From contig JAALGY010000032.1 of the NCBI GenBank assembly GCA_032358165.1, positions 1,426,001-1,490,000 of the forward strand: a DNA stretch of 64,000 bases. Direction: 5' to 3'. This DNA comes from Diplosphaera chodatii. Taxonomy: Eukaryota > Chlorophyta > Trebouxiophyceae > Prasiolales > Stichococcaceae. The translations under genes were made by a program, and so were the position numbers. Of the stretch, positions 20,973 through 33,146 are shown piece by piece (position 1 is the stretch's first letter; each line of letters starts with the position of its first letter). The notes below the pieces were generated by a model. It did not search any database. It saw only the letters and a program-made list of their open reading frames with translations, and was not told the origin of the DNA.

Positions 20973-21889
20973 CCGGCGGATATGAACATATGATGCCATC
21001 TGGTTGTGATTGGTAAATCACTAGTAAACGACCCCGTCGTTCCGACGGCCCGGTTGCTGAAAGGAGAGGCAGTGGAATGTGGAAGGGCGTGTGATTAGGT
21101 AGGTATTAGCGCAGAGTTAGCCCATCAGTAGCTCCCGTCAGAAGCCCATGACGCCCATGACGCCGCGCAGCAAACACGCCCGTGGCGTGCGGCCGTCAAC
21201 AGGAACGGCGAACTGTGAATTATCATGCGTCATGCGGGGCGCGCCGGCCCGAAAGGGCGCTCACGCGTAGCGGAAAGTCCCAAAAATGAGGTCCTAGTAG
21301 AGTCCCGTGGGCTTCATCACATGGGAATTACTAGTATAGATGACCCTGGAGGGTCGATGTTGTGACACGCTCCCGCGAAATCGGCGAGCATCGAGGCAGT
21401 CCAAACCACTGATTAGGAAATTCCCGCAATCAAGCATTGCAAGCTCACAGCTGTTGCAAGCCGTGTAAAACGACAGGTAGACGCGACTATCGCATTGCCG
21501 CCCAAGGCAGACACCACCGTATATTTTGTTGCGAGAACATGCAGCTGCAGGGTGGCTTCGTGAAATTCGCATTTAAGTTGGCACGAGATGCCAGTCTTCA
21601 TTTGGTCCAGCGACCTTTCTGCAAGCCGTGCATAGCTTCATAAGAAACCTTACACAGCATCGCACTGTTGCCAACAAAGGATTGCGAGGATCATCCACAA
21701 AGCGAGCACAGGTAACCCACACTACGTCACGTCCACGTCTCACATCTGCTTTGAAGTCTATCAAACGTGCCTTATGCTGCTTCTTGTGATCACGACGTCA
21801 TCTGGGCCGAAAACACAGTTTGTAGGCATGTTGGGGGATGGACGCATTGCGTGAACTTATTGGTTTGCTCATCGCAGGCGCGCCGCACC
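20973..21889. other. Intergenic, nothing recognised
   Basis: About 0.9 kb with no supported gene. It holds AACGACCCCGTCGTT (21026-21040), whose AACGACGGGGTCGT complement also occurs near 14806-14819 left of element 1, and a short duplicated CCCATGACG pair near 21145-21163. The last part is presumably the promoter of the next gene. Confidence 0.4.
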
Positions 21890-22309
21890 ATGGCATCCAA
21901 CTCGAAGGGCGAGCAGCGGGCAGAGGATATAGCAAACGTGATGCTGAGAGCCGGTGCGCTGTTGCCAGTTTCACAATTATGCAAGTGAGATCATTTCTGG
22001 AGGTGGTGATGACTTGCAGCTCTGGACTCCTCCGCCTGCTCCTGAGGTTTCGTGCACGGTGCCTGTGCAGCTGAGGAGCGGCTACAGCAGAAGCCAGACG
22101 GACAGGACATTGCAGACATCATGTCGATTTCGCACAGCTCGGAGGCCAGCATCGACGCGCGCACAGCCGCGATCATGGCAGAGGCGGAGCGGCAGCTAGC
22201 CAAGGAGCAGCGGGATGGCAACAACGACATACCCAGGGATTCTGAGGCTGCACAAGTGCAGGTGATGCGCAACGAACAATTCATGTACACAGCATTCAAT
22301 CAGATGTAG
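21890..22309 (+). CDS. Small helical protein of unknown function
   Basis: Two-exon gene of about 100 codons. Exon 1 starts at the ATG at 21890 (MASNSKGEQRAEDIANVMLR) and ends at a GTGCGC donor at 21954. Exon 2 begins after the AG at 22069-22070 and reads AEERLQQKPDGQDIADIM, SSEASIDARTAAIMAEAERQ and VMRNEQFMYTAFNQM, with TAG at 22307-22309. The phases match only with this donor; the later GTGAG donor at 21985 would put a stop at the start of exon 2. The protein is soluble, Ala/Gln/Glu-rich and probably helical, without a signal peptide. The segment DARTAAIMAEAERQ faintly recalls seed-maturation (SMP) repeats, but I would not assign it. It could also be a longer gene with exons I have not joined. 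Confidence 0.5.
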
Positions 22310-22833
22310 AAAGTGTGCCGGCTTTCCAACCGACCATGCCTAGCTTGTACCTGCATGACTGCGATGTGTCAACCATGCAGTCCATCGCGGATCGCGCTGC
22401 AAAGCAACCGCCCGGTCAAAGACCCCTTGCAGCGGAGAAGCTCGCAGAGAAGGTGGCAGCTGGCGCAGGACATTAGCGCAGCCAGCTGTGCTGCTACACT
22501 GCTACGTGGCCGAGGCAATGTACTTGAAATTCTGTTGTGCGTATACACGCAACCGAAACTCCTCTAGCACCAAACTCTTCTGCTACAATCAGCATAGGCC
22601 GCCACACAATTGGTTGGAGTATGCAGGCTCTCAGCTTTGTTCGAAATACATCGTATTGCTACAGTATGCCGATGCAGACCCAAGTGTGCCCTGAGACATA
22701 ACGATTTGCCCTATCTAGCTATGGAACCAGACCGTCGTCCTGCTGACTTGCAGACTTCACCCATGCGGGCTCCCTTTGCTCTGACACAATCAGCAGCAGA
22801 TCTCTCGCGACAGGCGGCAGGTCCGCCCCCGTA
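22310..22833. other. Convergent 3' intergenic region
   Basis: Lies between the stop codons of the small plus-strand gene and the minus-strand esterase. It presumably contains both 3' untranslated regions. I see no further gene. Confidence 0.45.
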
Positions 22834-25199
22834 TCAATACCCTCCTGAGCAGTGCATGATGTCCACGATCAGCAGCTGCAACATTCGCAGAATGTGGTCT
22901 ATGCAAACAGATCCGATGCTGGTCAGCAGGCGCACCTTGCTGCTGCCCCCACTGCTTTGTCGCCCCACCCAGGATGTGACGTAGTCGCCGTGGCCTGCGA
23001 AAGGCTCCACCAGGTGCTTCACCGGAACCCCACAGTCGTGCAGCATCCAGAACATCTCTGCCGACTCATACCTGCAAAGGAGGGACCAGTTGGTGTCGTG
23101 CTGGCATGTTGCTGAGCAGTTGGCATCAGCTGCTGTTTGCACAAGCCTTGGAGATGCACCTGAGGGCAGCAGGATGGCGGCATTGTTGCAGCAGAAAGCA
23201 GCTCACCAGGGCACAGTTTTGTCGGCACAACTGCTCATCAGCACGGTGGGGGGCAGCCGCCGTGCCTCGGTCAGGCTGAGGCGCAGGGTGCTGCTGCTGC
23301 CGCCGTCGCTGCTGCTGTTGGTCTCCGGGCCGATCACAGCGGCCAGTTGCTCGGCCATGGGGGCGCGCGACCGCTCGAAACCGATGCGGTGTGCCAGCGC
23401 CTCCCCTTGCAGCACCACGCCTTTGCTGCCGCTGCTGCAGTGCACAGCGGTGTCACACGATGTTTGGCAGACTGGACCTCCGCACGCCTCAATGGTGGGC
23501 AGGGCCACACACGGCCAGGAGGGTCGAGGCAGCAAGCGCATCGAGAGAGGCGCCTGCTCGACGGCAAGCCCAGCACCTGTCTGCCGGTCCGTCGCCGTTG
23601 CAGGCGCTGCTGGGGCGGCTGCCCCGGTGTGATTTGATGGCGTCGCCGTTGGTGGGGGCCGCCTCCCGCAGCGCGCGCGCCACGATGACGGCGGGGCTGA
23701 CGGCCGGGAAGGCGGCCTCGCCCCCCGCCGCGCGCTTCATCGTGGACAGCTCCTGCACGCTGCGCTGCGCCTCGTAGCTGAAGTGCTTCGTCAGGTCGTA
23801 CACTCCTGCCATGCCTACGAGGCGCTTGGGGCATGCGGCCGTCCTGTTGCCAGGCGTCCATGGAGTACAGCAGCGAGGGAATGCGCTCGTGCTGCTGCTT
23901 CTGCTTGTGCTGCTGGGCGCGCCCGTTCTGCAGGCCGCCGCGCTTTGTGCGGTGCAGCAGCGCCATCATCGCCAGCTGCGCGCCCGCGGAATGCCCCACC
24001 AGCGACACCTGCCCGCCGGATCACGGACACCGACGCTCACGGTGCATCTGTGCCATGCTGATGGTGCTGCGCTGACAGCAATGCGTGCAAGTCAGATCCT
24101 GCTTGGCGGCTGACAACAGTGCGGGACGCAGTGCATCACAGCTGAGGCGGGGGCGCGTGCGGGCGGTGGCGGCGGGGCGCGGCGCACCCGCGAGGGGTCG
24201 CCGCCCAGGGCGGGGCAGTGCTCCAGGGTCCAGGACAGCGCGGCGGACACCTCGTCCACCATTTCGGGCACCAGCGCGCGGGGGAACAGGGAGTAGTGCA
24301 TGACCACCGTGAGCACGCCCGCCGCCGCCAGCCGCGTCGCCATCGGCGCATACTGCGGCGTCGCAGGCCTCGATGTCTCGGCGATACGCTGCAGAGACTA
24401 CTACCAGCAGGCAGGCACGCTGTGCAGCCACTGTTGGACTTGATCACGCATGCGCATCTGCAGTCTGCAGCCCTGCTGCTCACCTGCCACTTGTCACCTG
24501 CAAAAAAAACAGCAGCGCACCTGCTCAGCTGCAGTCAGCACCCAGATAACGGTGGGTACACGCAGCATATGATTGACGCCCATGCAATGCAGCTGGTGCC
24601 CACCTACGGCCCACACGCCGCCGTGGCAGAACAGCGCGACTGGTGTGCCACCCTTGCCATCGGGCCTTACAGCATCAGGAGACCCGGGCGGCACATACAC
24701 ATCCACCACATTGCGTGTCTTTCTACCGTAGCTGCAACCCAACACATCATGCTCATGCCAAGCCTTGAGTGTTCGATGACTACAATGGATCAGTCACGTG
24801 CATCAACCGAATTTTAAACCCGTGAGCTTTCCACAACATGCCTCAGGTCCCTCATGATGGACACGCCGTCGGGGCGGTTGTATGTTGAGCACTCCAGCCG
24901 CGGCAGGCTGCGGTAGGTGCGCAGAGCGCGGAAAGCATAGGGCGCCAGCAGAAGCTGCCCGACGATCTCCTCCGCAAACGTCCTGGTGATGCCGATCAGG
25001 CGTTGGACTTTGCCAGCGGGGCTGGGGATGGCGGCCAGCTCGACCTGCCGCCATGGAATGCGAAGGGTGCAAGTTGCTTAGGGTACGTGCTGCTGCTGCT
25101 CGCGCGGGGTTATTGGGATGTGAAAAGATGCTCCACACAGCCACTCTCACTCAGCCAACAGCTCACCCGTGCGCCCTTAAATGCCTCGAGCAGGCTCAT
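22834..25199 (-). CDS. Alpha/beta hydrolase, isoprenylcysteine methylesterase-like (ICMEL)
   Basis: Probable esterase of the plant ICME-like family, which demethylates prenylated-protein C-termini at endomembranes. Start ATG at 25199-25197 (MSLLEAFKGAR), the first ATG after an in-frame TGA. Exon 2 (about 25048-24830) encodes ELAAIPSPAGKVQRLIG and FAEEIVGQLLLAPYAFRALR, the membrane-proximal N-terminal part. Then come the catalytic exons: RNVVDVYVPPGSPDAV with ALFCHGGVWAVG (oxyanion HGG, near 24690-24610), LTVVMHYSLFPRALVPEMVD and CPALGGDPSRV (near 24310-24190), the nucleophile elbow VGHSAGAQLAMMALL (near 24000), GVYDLTKHFSYEAQRSVQEL (near 23800), CADKTVP with the acid (near 23220) and EPFAGHGDYVTSW with the histidine (near 23000). 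The full Ser-Asp-His triad is visible. Stop TGA at 22836-22834. The substrate is inferred from family. Confidence 0.85.
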
Positions 25200-25741
25200 G
25201 GTGGGGCACCGCCGCCGCAAGCGCGGCCCACTGGATCAAATCCTCATGTCGTCAGATCCGCACGGGGATCAACGCAGCCAAAACATCTACTGCCACATTG
25301 TGTATGCAAGTTTGCGAAATAATATGCGTCTGCACACTCAGCTTTGACCTGGTGAATTTACGAGCATTTGAGATCGCAAACGTTGAGAGATGCCATTCTG
25401 GTGCTCGTTCTTTCAGTTGCGGTGCCACAACAGCATTCTCACGCATGCAGGATAGCCGCTCGCCACTCCACTGGCCTGTATCGTGCTGCAGGACTGGCCC
25501 TTCGTGTCTCTGGATTAGCACATCTGCTCTGAGGGCTTGACAACAGGACAGCTCGGGCCGGCACGCCGCTTGCTACTAACACATCGCTGTGCAGCATACC
25601 TCGTCGTGAGAGCCAGTTTTGCTGTTTCCGGTAGGAAGGAGGAATTCAAATTGACAGCGGCATGGTCTGAATGTAGCGCACATGCGTGCGTCTGCAATGA
25701 CGAGGCGCTGCTGAGGGTTTGCGTGCCACATCCGCACACGC
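25200..25741. promoter_or_regulatory. Divergent promoter region, ICMEL / Rad60-like
   Basis: The two genes start on either side and read outward, so both promoters should lie in these 540 bases. The middle is less GC-rich than the exons. No specific motif is identified. Confidence 0.45.
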
Positions 25742-26687
25742 ATGGCGAGCGAGTTGTGGGCGTACAAGAAAGCGCCGGTGCAGACGCAAGCGGTTGTCCT
25801 ATCGTCAGGTGTGCATGCGGACTGGCGCTTGTCTATCCTGCCTATGCAAAGTCAAAGCCGATGCGTTGGCTGCACATCGAGAGCGTGCTGACCGCTTGAC
25901 AGATGACGACGATGATGACCCAATCTACACGCTGCCAGCTGGCAACAAGAAGCGGAGGAGGCTGCCGCTGCGAAGCACAGCAGCCAAGCCGGTGCGTCTG
26001 CTCTGCTGGGCTTGCTTGTCGGGGTGGTGCACGGTGTGGACGTAATAAGTTGCTACACCAGCGTGCACCTGCATGATGCTGCAGAAGGTTTTGAAACACG
26101 AGTTGGCGCCGACCATGATCCTGCTCGATTGTCCCTTATGCTGCGTGCAGATTGACCTCGACAGTGAGGAGGATGAGGCGAGGGGCTCACAGCAGTCTGA
26201 ACAGCCAGCGCCATTGCCGCCGCAGCAGCAGTCTGACGAGGCAGAGGTTTCGGCGCTGCCACAGCCGGAGCGCCGCAAGTCGGCGGTGCAGCTCGACCCG
26301 GCCGTGCTGGAGATCCTCGAGAAGAACAAGCGGGCGATAGCAGAAATGCAGCGCGCTGCCGAGTATGAACCCGACGACGGGGCTTCCGAGGAGTCGGAGC
26401 AACAGCAGTCGGAGCCAGCGGCGGCGCAGGAGGACGCGCCGCGGGTGCTGCTGGTGTGCCGCACGCAGCACCACGGCGCGCTGAAGCTGCGGCTGAGGCG
26501 CGGCGACCCGCTGTCCAAGCTGTTCGCCGCGTTCCGGGGCAGCGCCGAGCAGAAGGGCTGGCTCGAGCCGGGGGCCCAGCTGCGCTTCGAGTTTGACGGC
26601 GAGCAGCTGGCCGGCAGCGAGACGCCCGCGGCGCTGGACATGGAGGATGAGGACGCCATAGAAGTGACCCTCCCCGTAGCACACTGA
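25742..26687 (+). CDS. Rad60/Esc2-type SUMO-like domain protein
   Basis: Small nuclear-type protein. Exon 1 (25742 to about 25808) reads MASELWAYKKAPVQTQAV and splices by a very short intron, about 43 bases and uncertain, to KADALAAHRERADRLTD, an acidic DDDDDD run and a basic NKKRRR cluster likely to be a nuclear signal (exon end near 25989). The last exon (26151-26687) opens with IDLDSEEDE, a good SUMO-interacting motif followed by acids. After a Gln/Glu-rich linker it ends in a Rad60-SLD fold: RVLLVCRTQHHGALKLRLRR, DPLSKLFAAFRGSAEQKGWL, LRFEFDGEQL, ALDMEDEDAIEV. Stop TGA at 26685-26687. By family it would act in SUMO-dependent genome maintenance. There is one SLD where fungal Rad60/Esc2 have two, and no C-terminal GG, so it is not a conjugatable SUMO. 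Confidence 0.8.
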
Positions 26688-27364
26688 TGTAAATGTAGCA
26701 GCTGAGCAATAGGCCCTTGCCGCTGTGCGTGACGCTGTCATCATGGGCATGCAAGCATTGCAGCAGCCGCTCCTGACCCAGTTTTGGATGGCAGCTGGCA
26801 ACCGCAGCTGCCATGTCGATCGGGCTGCCGGGCGGCAAGTCTCTGCATTGCTTCTGTACTGCCGCAGCTCACAGCTCTGCAATCAGCTCTGGGGTCGAGG
26901 AGGCGAAACAGCTATCCGATGGGTATGGCTGATCATGTTTACCGGATCAGTGGGAGGAAATGGCCTGTATGCTTTCAAACAACATGACGGTTTATGTGAC
27001 TATCATGACGCCGTAGTGATATAATGTAGCAATCCCGAGGATTTGCAGACTTCCTACGCAGTTGTGGTGAAGTAAGCAGCTGGCTGGGATACGACACAGC
27101 CTCGCGGCATCCGTGCATCGATTGTATACACTTTCTGCTACCACTCAGCTCACCTCAGCTGTATTCTTGGCTTCGATTCCTTTCATGGCACAGGGTGGGG
27201 TTCTGGAGCAGAGTGGGGTACAGCGAATTGTATCAGCACTAGATGTCTTGCCATTCGATCGGTTTCATATGTTCTTGTCTGCACGACGCTGTGCTCTAGC
27301 TCACACATTACATAGAGGGATTGCACTCATCGTGCGGACCAACGCGACTTAGCGATCAGCCATC
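26688..27364. other. Intergenic region, Rad60-like 3' end to NAA25 start
   Basis: Tandem genes on the same strand are separated by about 680 bases. A TGTAA overlaps the region right after the Rad60-like stop. The AT-richer stretch from about 27000 on is the likely NAA25 promoter. No gene is seen. Confidence 0.45.
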
Positions 27365-30300
27365 ATGGCGCCGCAGCAGCCGGCGGACCTAGACGCCTAT
27401 GACCGCAAGCTGCGACCTATATACGAGGCGATCGAGGTCGGCAACCATAAGGTGCGGCCCCTCCAATACTGCTTCAAAGATAGACCCTGCTAGAAACAAA
27501 CCTGTTTAGCATGCGCTGCGCATTCGGCTCCATGCCTGTATACAACCATCAAGTGTGCATCACTGCAGGGAGCGTTGAAGCTGGCCAACGCGGCATTGTC
27601 CAAGTATCGCGGTGATCAGCTGCTCCGCGCGTTGAAAGCGCATGCCCTGGACCGTGGCGGCCGTGCTCAGGAGGCACTTGCGGTGAGTGTGGCCACTGAT
27701 CAGCCACCTGTGGATGCGCACTGAATAGCCAGCATTATTGCCTGCTTAACATCTGAAAGGTCTTATTTCTTATGTGAACCGCAGCTCTGCGACGAGCTAA
27801 GGAAGGAGGCTCCTACAGAGGAGCATGTGCTGCACACACTGCGGTTGGTTTATGGACGAGCAAACCGTGTTGCCGAGGTGACAGCCATGTACCAGGCCGC
27901 AGCTGCCGCTGCGCCAGACCGGCCAGAGCTGCTGGAAGGCGTGTTTGCCGCCCACATCAGGCATGCGGTGCATGAGTGATTGTCCAGCTGTTGTCACCTG
28001 TGCCTGTGTAGTCATCAGCACAGGGCCATGTGTCGCACTCACCTGACATCTGGCTCACGTCAGTGCTGATCTGGACGACAGCGCTGTCACTCGTCTGTAG
28101 GGAGAATGACCTGATGAAGCAGCAGCAGGTCGCAATGCGGCTGGCCAAGGCGGCAGGTGGCGATTCTCATGGCGACCGCTACATGTGGTGGGCCGTCACC
28201 AGCCTGCTGCTGCAGGCCCGAGCCGCTGCTGCAGGTTAGTGTTGCGCTTGAGCTCTGCCTGCTTTGAGGCGTGGCAGCTTGGCGGCATCCTGCACACGGG
28301 AGCCCATTGGGTGCCAGCATTTTGTGCATTTGTTGGTCACAACACTCGCCCCGCTACAATCCAATGCAGGTGGATCCACGGCCATGGCGCCAAAACAGCT
28401 GCTGCAGCTGGCAGACACGATGGCGAAGCGGCATGCTGCACAGGGCTACACCGGCGAAGCGCTGCTGCTGCACGTGGAGGTGCTGCGACAGCAGGGGCGG
28501 CTGGGCGAGGCGGCCGACCTGGTTGCAGCCGCAGGCACCAAGGCCATCTCCATGGCCGGAGACCGCCGCAGCCTGCATGCTTCCCTGCTGGTGAGTGCCA
28601 ACGCCTGACACGTTTCTCCTCCTTTGTAATTTGTCTTCACCAGTGGACTGACATGCAGCTCGACTGACGCAGGCGGAGGCTGGCAGGCTGGCAGAAGCCA
28701 CGGCGCTGCACCGCGAGGCGCTGCAGGAGAACCCCGATGACTGGGGCTCCCTGCAGGCGTACCTGGACTGCCGCCTGCCCCGCTCTGCAGCCGGGGTGCT
28801 GGCGCCGCCCGCAGGTGCCGCCGTCCAGCAGCTGTCGGACTCCGCTGCCGCGCTGCACATCAGCGACGGCGGGGACGGCCAGGATGCCGAGGTACATGCT
28901 CCTGCCACCTGGTAACGCTAGACCCCTGCAGGGTGGCGGTGGCAGTGCGGATGCAGGAGAGTTTGTGCACATATGTGTCAGGCTGGTGACAACCGACGTT
29001 GTCTGGATGCAGCAAGTGCTGCTCGAGGCACAATCACTGGTTGAGGAGCTGGCTGGTCGTGGCGAGTCAGCGCAGCTGCGAGGCCCGGCGCTGGCGTTTG
29101 CAGAGCTGCAGTTGCGGCGGCTGCGTCTGGCCAGTATGAGCAGCAATGACGCTGCACCATCCGATACGCAGCCGCTTGCTGAGGCGATCAGCAAAGTGTT
29201 CCCAAAGCTTGGTGCCTCCCTCAGCTGCGCCACTGACCTGAGGTACGATGCATTTGCAGTCATGCACCAGTAGGTCGACTGCATAAGTTCTTTCTCAAGT
29301 GCCACTTGATGCATGCTTGACTCATGCGCAGGCCATACACGTCAGAGGTCAGGGGCGATGCCAAACATTGGCTGGCAGCCCAGCTGCACGAACATTGCAA
29401 CGAGGCGGCTGCGCCCAGCCACACGCTGCCTGCTGTGCTGCAGCGAGCCGCGGCCTGGCAGGTGATCGCCGCCGCAGTTGTTACCAGCATGCAGTGCTTT
29501 CGGGTCAAATGCCATCGACACCCCCGCATTGCCCCGCTGTCAGGAGTTGAGGCTGATCTTCAAGCGGCTTTGAGACGACCCCTTGGCTACAGGTGTCAAC
29601 TGTTTTCTGCAACATGTCCGCATGGATCAAGTCCAGGCTTGCCAATGCAAGCGCTATGCTTGACCCCACGACCTGCAGTCAACCAAAAACGACCAGGCTG
29701 AGCTTGAGGGGACAACTGCTGCAGGTGGAGCAGGACCTGGGGCTGCCGGAGCTGGGGGGTGCGGCGGCGGCGGAGGCGCACGCCGCGGCGCTGCTGGCCG
29801 CCTACGCCGGCGCGGTGCCCCTGTCGGAGGGGCTGGACCCGCGGGACCGGGGTCCCGGCGACGCGCTGCTGGGCCTGGCCGCCGACGCCCTGCTGGCCCC
29901 GCACGCTGGACCCACGGACCGCCGCGCCATGCTGCGCGCCATGCTGCAGGTGCTGCTGCCCATGACTGCTCCGTGTGTACGGTGCAGGCCAAGTCCTGAA
30001 CTTATCACAGCAGAAGGGTTTGTTGGCATGAGCCCAGTGTCTGAGGCGCCACTGGCATCCTGCTGCTGGCAGCCCAAGTCCCTGCACGTTTGGAGGTATG
30101 CCATGGGGTGACGCATGCCACCCAACATCGTGCTCAGGCGGTGCTGGTGCTGGAGGCGGGGTGCTGCCGGCGCACGGTTGTGGCGCCCGTGCGGCTGCGG
30201 GCGACTGTGCTGTACGGGCTGCTGGGCGCCCCGGGCCCCGCCGCCGCCACCTTCCGGGAGCTGGCCGTCAAGCACATCCAGCATGACACCATCACCGGTG

Positions 30301-32800
30301 CGGCGCAATACCTCGGTCCGCAGCCTAGCGTCGTGAGCCCTGCGCGCAGCTTTGATTGCAAGACTGAATTGCAGACGCCACGAACCGTTGGTCGTGCTGC
30401 TGCAGGCCATGTGCTGCTGCCCACTGTGCTGGGGCTGGGCGGCGAGGATGCCGCGGGGCTGCTGCAGGCTGTGACGAACCTGCATGACCACCACGACCGT
30501 GACGCCTGGGAGTCCATCTTCACCGCCCACCAGGCCGGCACCTACTCCAAGGTTCCCCTGCACACGCAGCCGAGCCCTGGGCAGCTGGATGCCAGCAGCT
30601 CAGCTGTCGATGGTCAGCAGTGACTGTCCGTCCCGAGCTGGCATCGAGAAGGCTACATGGCTTTCTAGGGAGCTTTGGTACACCTCATGTGGTGCTGGCC
30701 GCAGGTGTTGGAATTTGTGGCATTTGGGCAGCGGCTGCAGCGCAGCCACACGCGTGCGGTTGCGGCGGCGGAGGCTGCGCTGGCGAAGCTGCGCGGTGCG
30801 GTGGTCAGCGCCTCGCCATCCGCCAGCCTCAATGCCGCGCAGCTGGCGGCGCTGTCCGCAGTCGGCATCATGGCGCAGCACGAGGCGGACACGGGCGCTG
30901 CCGAGGTGCGACTGCGATTCACCTTCCTGCTGTGACTCACATCAACGTGAATGCCAGCAAGCAGAGATTGTTGCGGTCTGCTCATGTCTGGGCGCACTCA
31001 ACAACTTGGCCTGCACTGGTGTGCTAGTGCGTCTCGACCTGGTGATTGCCATTCCAGCAAAGCTGAAGCAGCTCACATGCTGCAGGGCATGCGATTCAAC
31101 GAGGACCTGTCGCTGCGGCCGCCGTGGCTGCCGCCCAGCGGGGTGCCCCCCCGCCTGGCGCTGGTCGACTGGTGGGACCGCTCCCCCGCTGCGGCCCCGG
31201 CAGCACCGCATGCAGCGGCAGGCGGTGCAGCCCCCGCAGCGGCAGCTGCTGCAGCGCCCGGGGACAGCGGCAGGCCCTGGTGGCGTGCCACTGGCGTGGC
31301 CGAGTCGCCGGCAGCAGCGTCGCTGCGGGCAGCGCAGCGGGCGTCGCTGAAGGCCCGGCAGCTGCTGCCGCAGCTCATCGCCGCTGCGGTGTCGGGGCAG
31401 GCGACGGCGGCCACAGCCGGCGGGGACGCTGTGCTGGGCGCCGCCGCGCAGCTGGCCTCCCTGCACGGCGTGACTCCTGACGGCCTGGCTGATGCGATCG
31501 GGCAGGCAGCACAGCCGGGCATGAGCAACGGCGCGGCTGGGGCAGGTGAGGAGGCTGCAGGCAGCGGTCCAGCACGATCAGCAGCTGCATGCGGCAGCCA
31601 GGCGGACTGCGCAGCGGCAGGCACGGGCAGCGGGCCGTCGCCGACGCTCTGCCGCCTGATGGGGCTGCTGGGCGTGGCGATCTTCACGGCGGATGATGCG
31701 GCGAGGCGGCTGCATGGCGAGGCGCCGACTGACGGCGACCGCGCTGAAGCGCCGAAGGAGGCCGCGGCCCGCAGGTCGGCTGCTGCCCGCCAGCTGCCCG
31801 GCTGCCTGGCGGCTCTGCAGGTGTTGCATGGAATCCGCTCTCGTCATCTTGCAAGATGTTGTCAATGTCGTGCCAATGCTGCTGACACCTCACTCAATGG
31901 ACATTCCGTAGACAGGCTAGGAGCGAAAACCAGGAAGCACGGTCTGTGAAACTGCTGCCTGCAGGCCGTGCTGTGCGCGGTGTGCGAGGCGCTGGTGCAG
32001 CGGCTGGGCCCCGCGGCTGGGGAGCTGGCCGACGGCGGCGCCCTGGCGGCGGCCACCAGCCTCGTCGTGGAGGATGCCGCCTGGCTGCGCCTTGCGCTGC
32101 AGGTGCGTGAACATGGGTCCTCTGCACGGTGCCAGGGGCGCCTACATCGGCCGTCCAGTGGTGGGTCCGACAGCCAGCTTCTCGCCATGGCGCGCTGGTA
32201 ATCTGGCAACGTCTGGCTGCAGGGGTGGGCCAGCCGAAACAAGGCAGCCGGCAAGAAGGCAGCAAAGAAGGCAGCCAAAAAGGCGGCAGCAGCGGCGGCC
32301 GACAGCACGGGCGCCAGCGACAGCGCGCAGCCGGTCAAGGTCGACGTCAGCGCTGACCTCACCGTCCAGCTGGAGCAGGTTCGGGACACAGCGGTTGGGG
32401 CGCTGGCGTCACTGGAGGCGGTGGTGCGGGAACGCCTGGCGCAGCCGCTTAGGGAGCAGGTCTGCTGGACATACCATCTGCCGTGACCTTGAACGAGGCC
32501 GCCTCCCTCTGCTCCATGGCTGTCACAACCTCAGGAGGTGCCATGAAGCACGCAAACTGATCCATGTGACTTGATGTGCGACTTCCGTTTGCACAGGTGG
32601 CGGCAGTGGCGGAGCTGGCCGGTATGCAGGCCGGGGAGCCGCATGATGGCCAGCTGGCGGCGGCGCTGTGGGGCTGGGAGCCACGGCTGCAGGCACGTGA
32701 CGTGCTGCAGGCGCTCATAAAGAGCCAGCGGGACGTGCTGCATGCCATCGCCAAGGGCACCGGAGTATCTGTCAGCGCATTGTCAGCCATCGCTATGTAA
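27365..32800 (+). CDS. NAA25: NatB N-terminal acetyltransferase auxiliary subunit NAA25
   Basis: TPR-rich auxiliary subunit (Mdm20/NAA25) that anchors the NAA20 catalytic subunit to ribosomes for co-translational acetylation of Met-Asp/Glu/Asn starts. Exon 1 (27365-27451) is MAPQQPADLDAYDRKLRPIY; exon 2 from 27569 is GALKLANAALSKYRGDQLLR; then LCDELRKEAPTEEHVLHTLR (from about 27784), ENDLMKQQQVAMRLAKAAGG (near 28102), PKQLLQLADTMAKRHAAQGY (near 28390), and a long series of helical exons to the C-terminal ALWGWEPRLQARDVLQALIK, TAA at 32798-32800. Low-complexity Ala/Gly-rich insertions near 31190-31260 and 31530-31640 enlarge it relative to plant homologues. One splice site near 27960 may use a GC donor or a slightly later GT. 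Terminal blocks and order are secure; inner exon limits are approximate. Confidence 0.88.
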
Positions 32801-33146
32801 TGTGTGGTTGACCCTGTGCACAAGAATCTCGACTATGTGTTTACCGTCCAGCTAGCTTTGAGACGCTTCAGGAAGGGCTGCAGATGTTGCACGCACTGCG
32901 TCCGCCGCATTGTGTGCTGATCCTGTGCAGACCATGTCTCGGGAGCCCATGACATGCAAGTGCTAGACGAAGATCTAGAACACAGATACTGCTCATAGCC
33001 ATGATCCGGCAACCATCTGAACCTGAACTTGCCAACACACGGTATACAAGAGCGGCATGCCCTCAATGCAAACTTCGCATGATGTCAGTTTCATACGGCT
33101 TGTATCCTATCAATCAGAAGACTTACTGAAACAAAACACAGCCTGT
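32801..33146. other. Convergent 3' intergenic region, NAA25 / DUF1664
   Basis: Short AT-richer gap between two stop codons that face each other. It should contain both 3' untranslated regions. No gene is seen. Confidence 0.5.

Noticed and set aside
31073..31687. 204-residue minus-strand open frame, Ala/Pro-rich
   Set aside because: Antisense to the low-complexity part of NAA25; its composition mirrors that exon.
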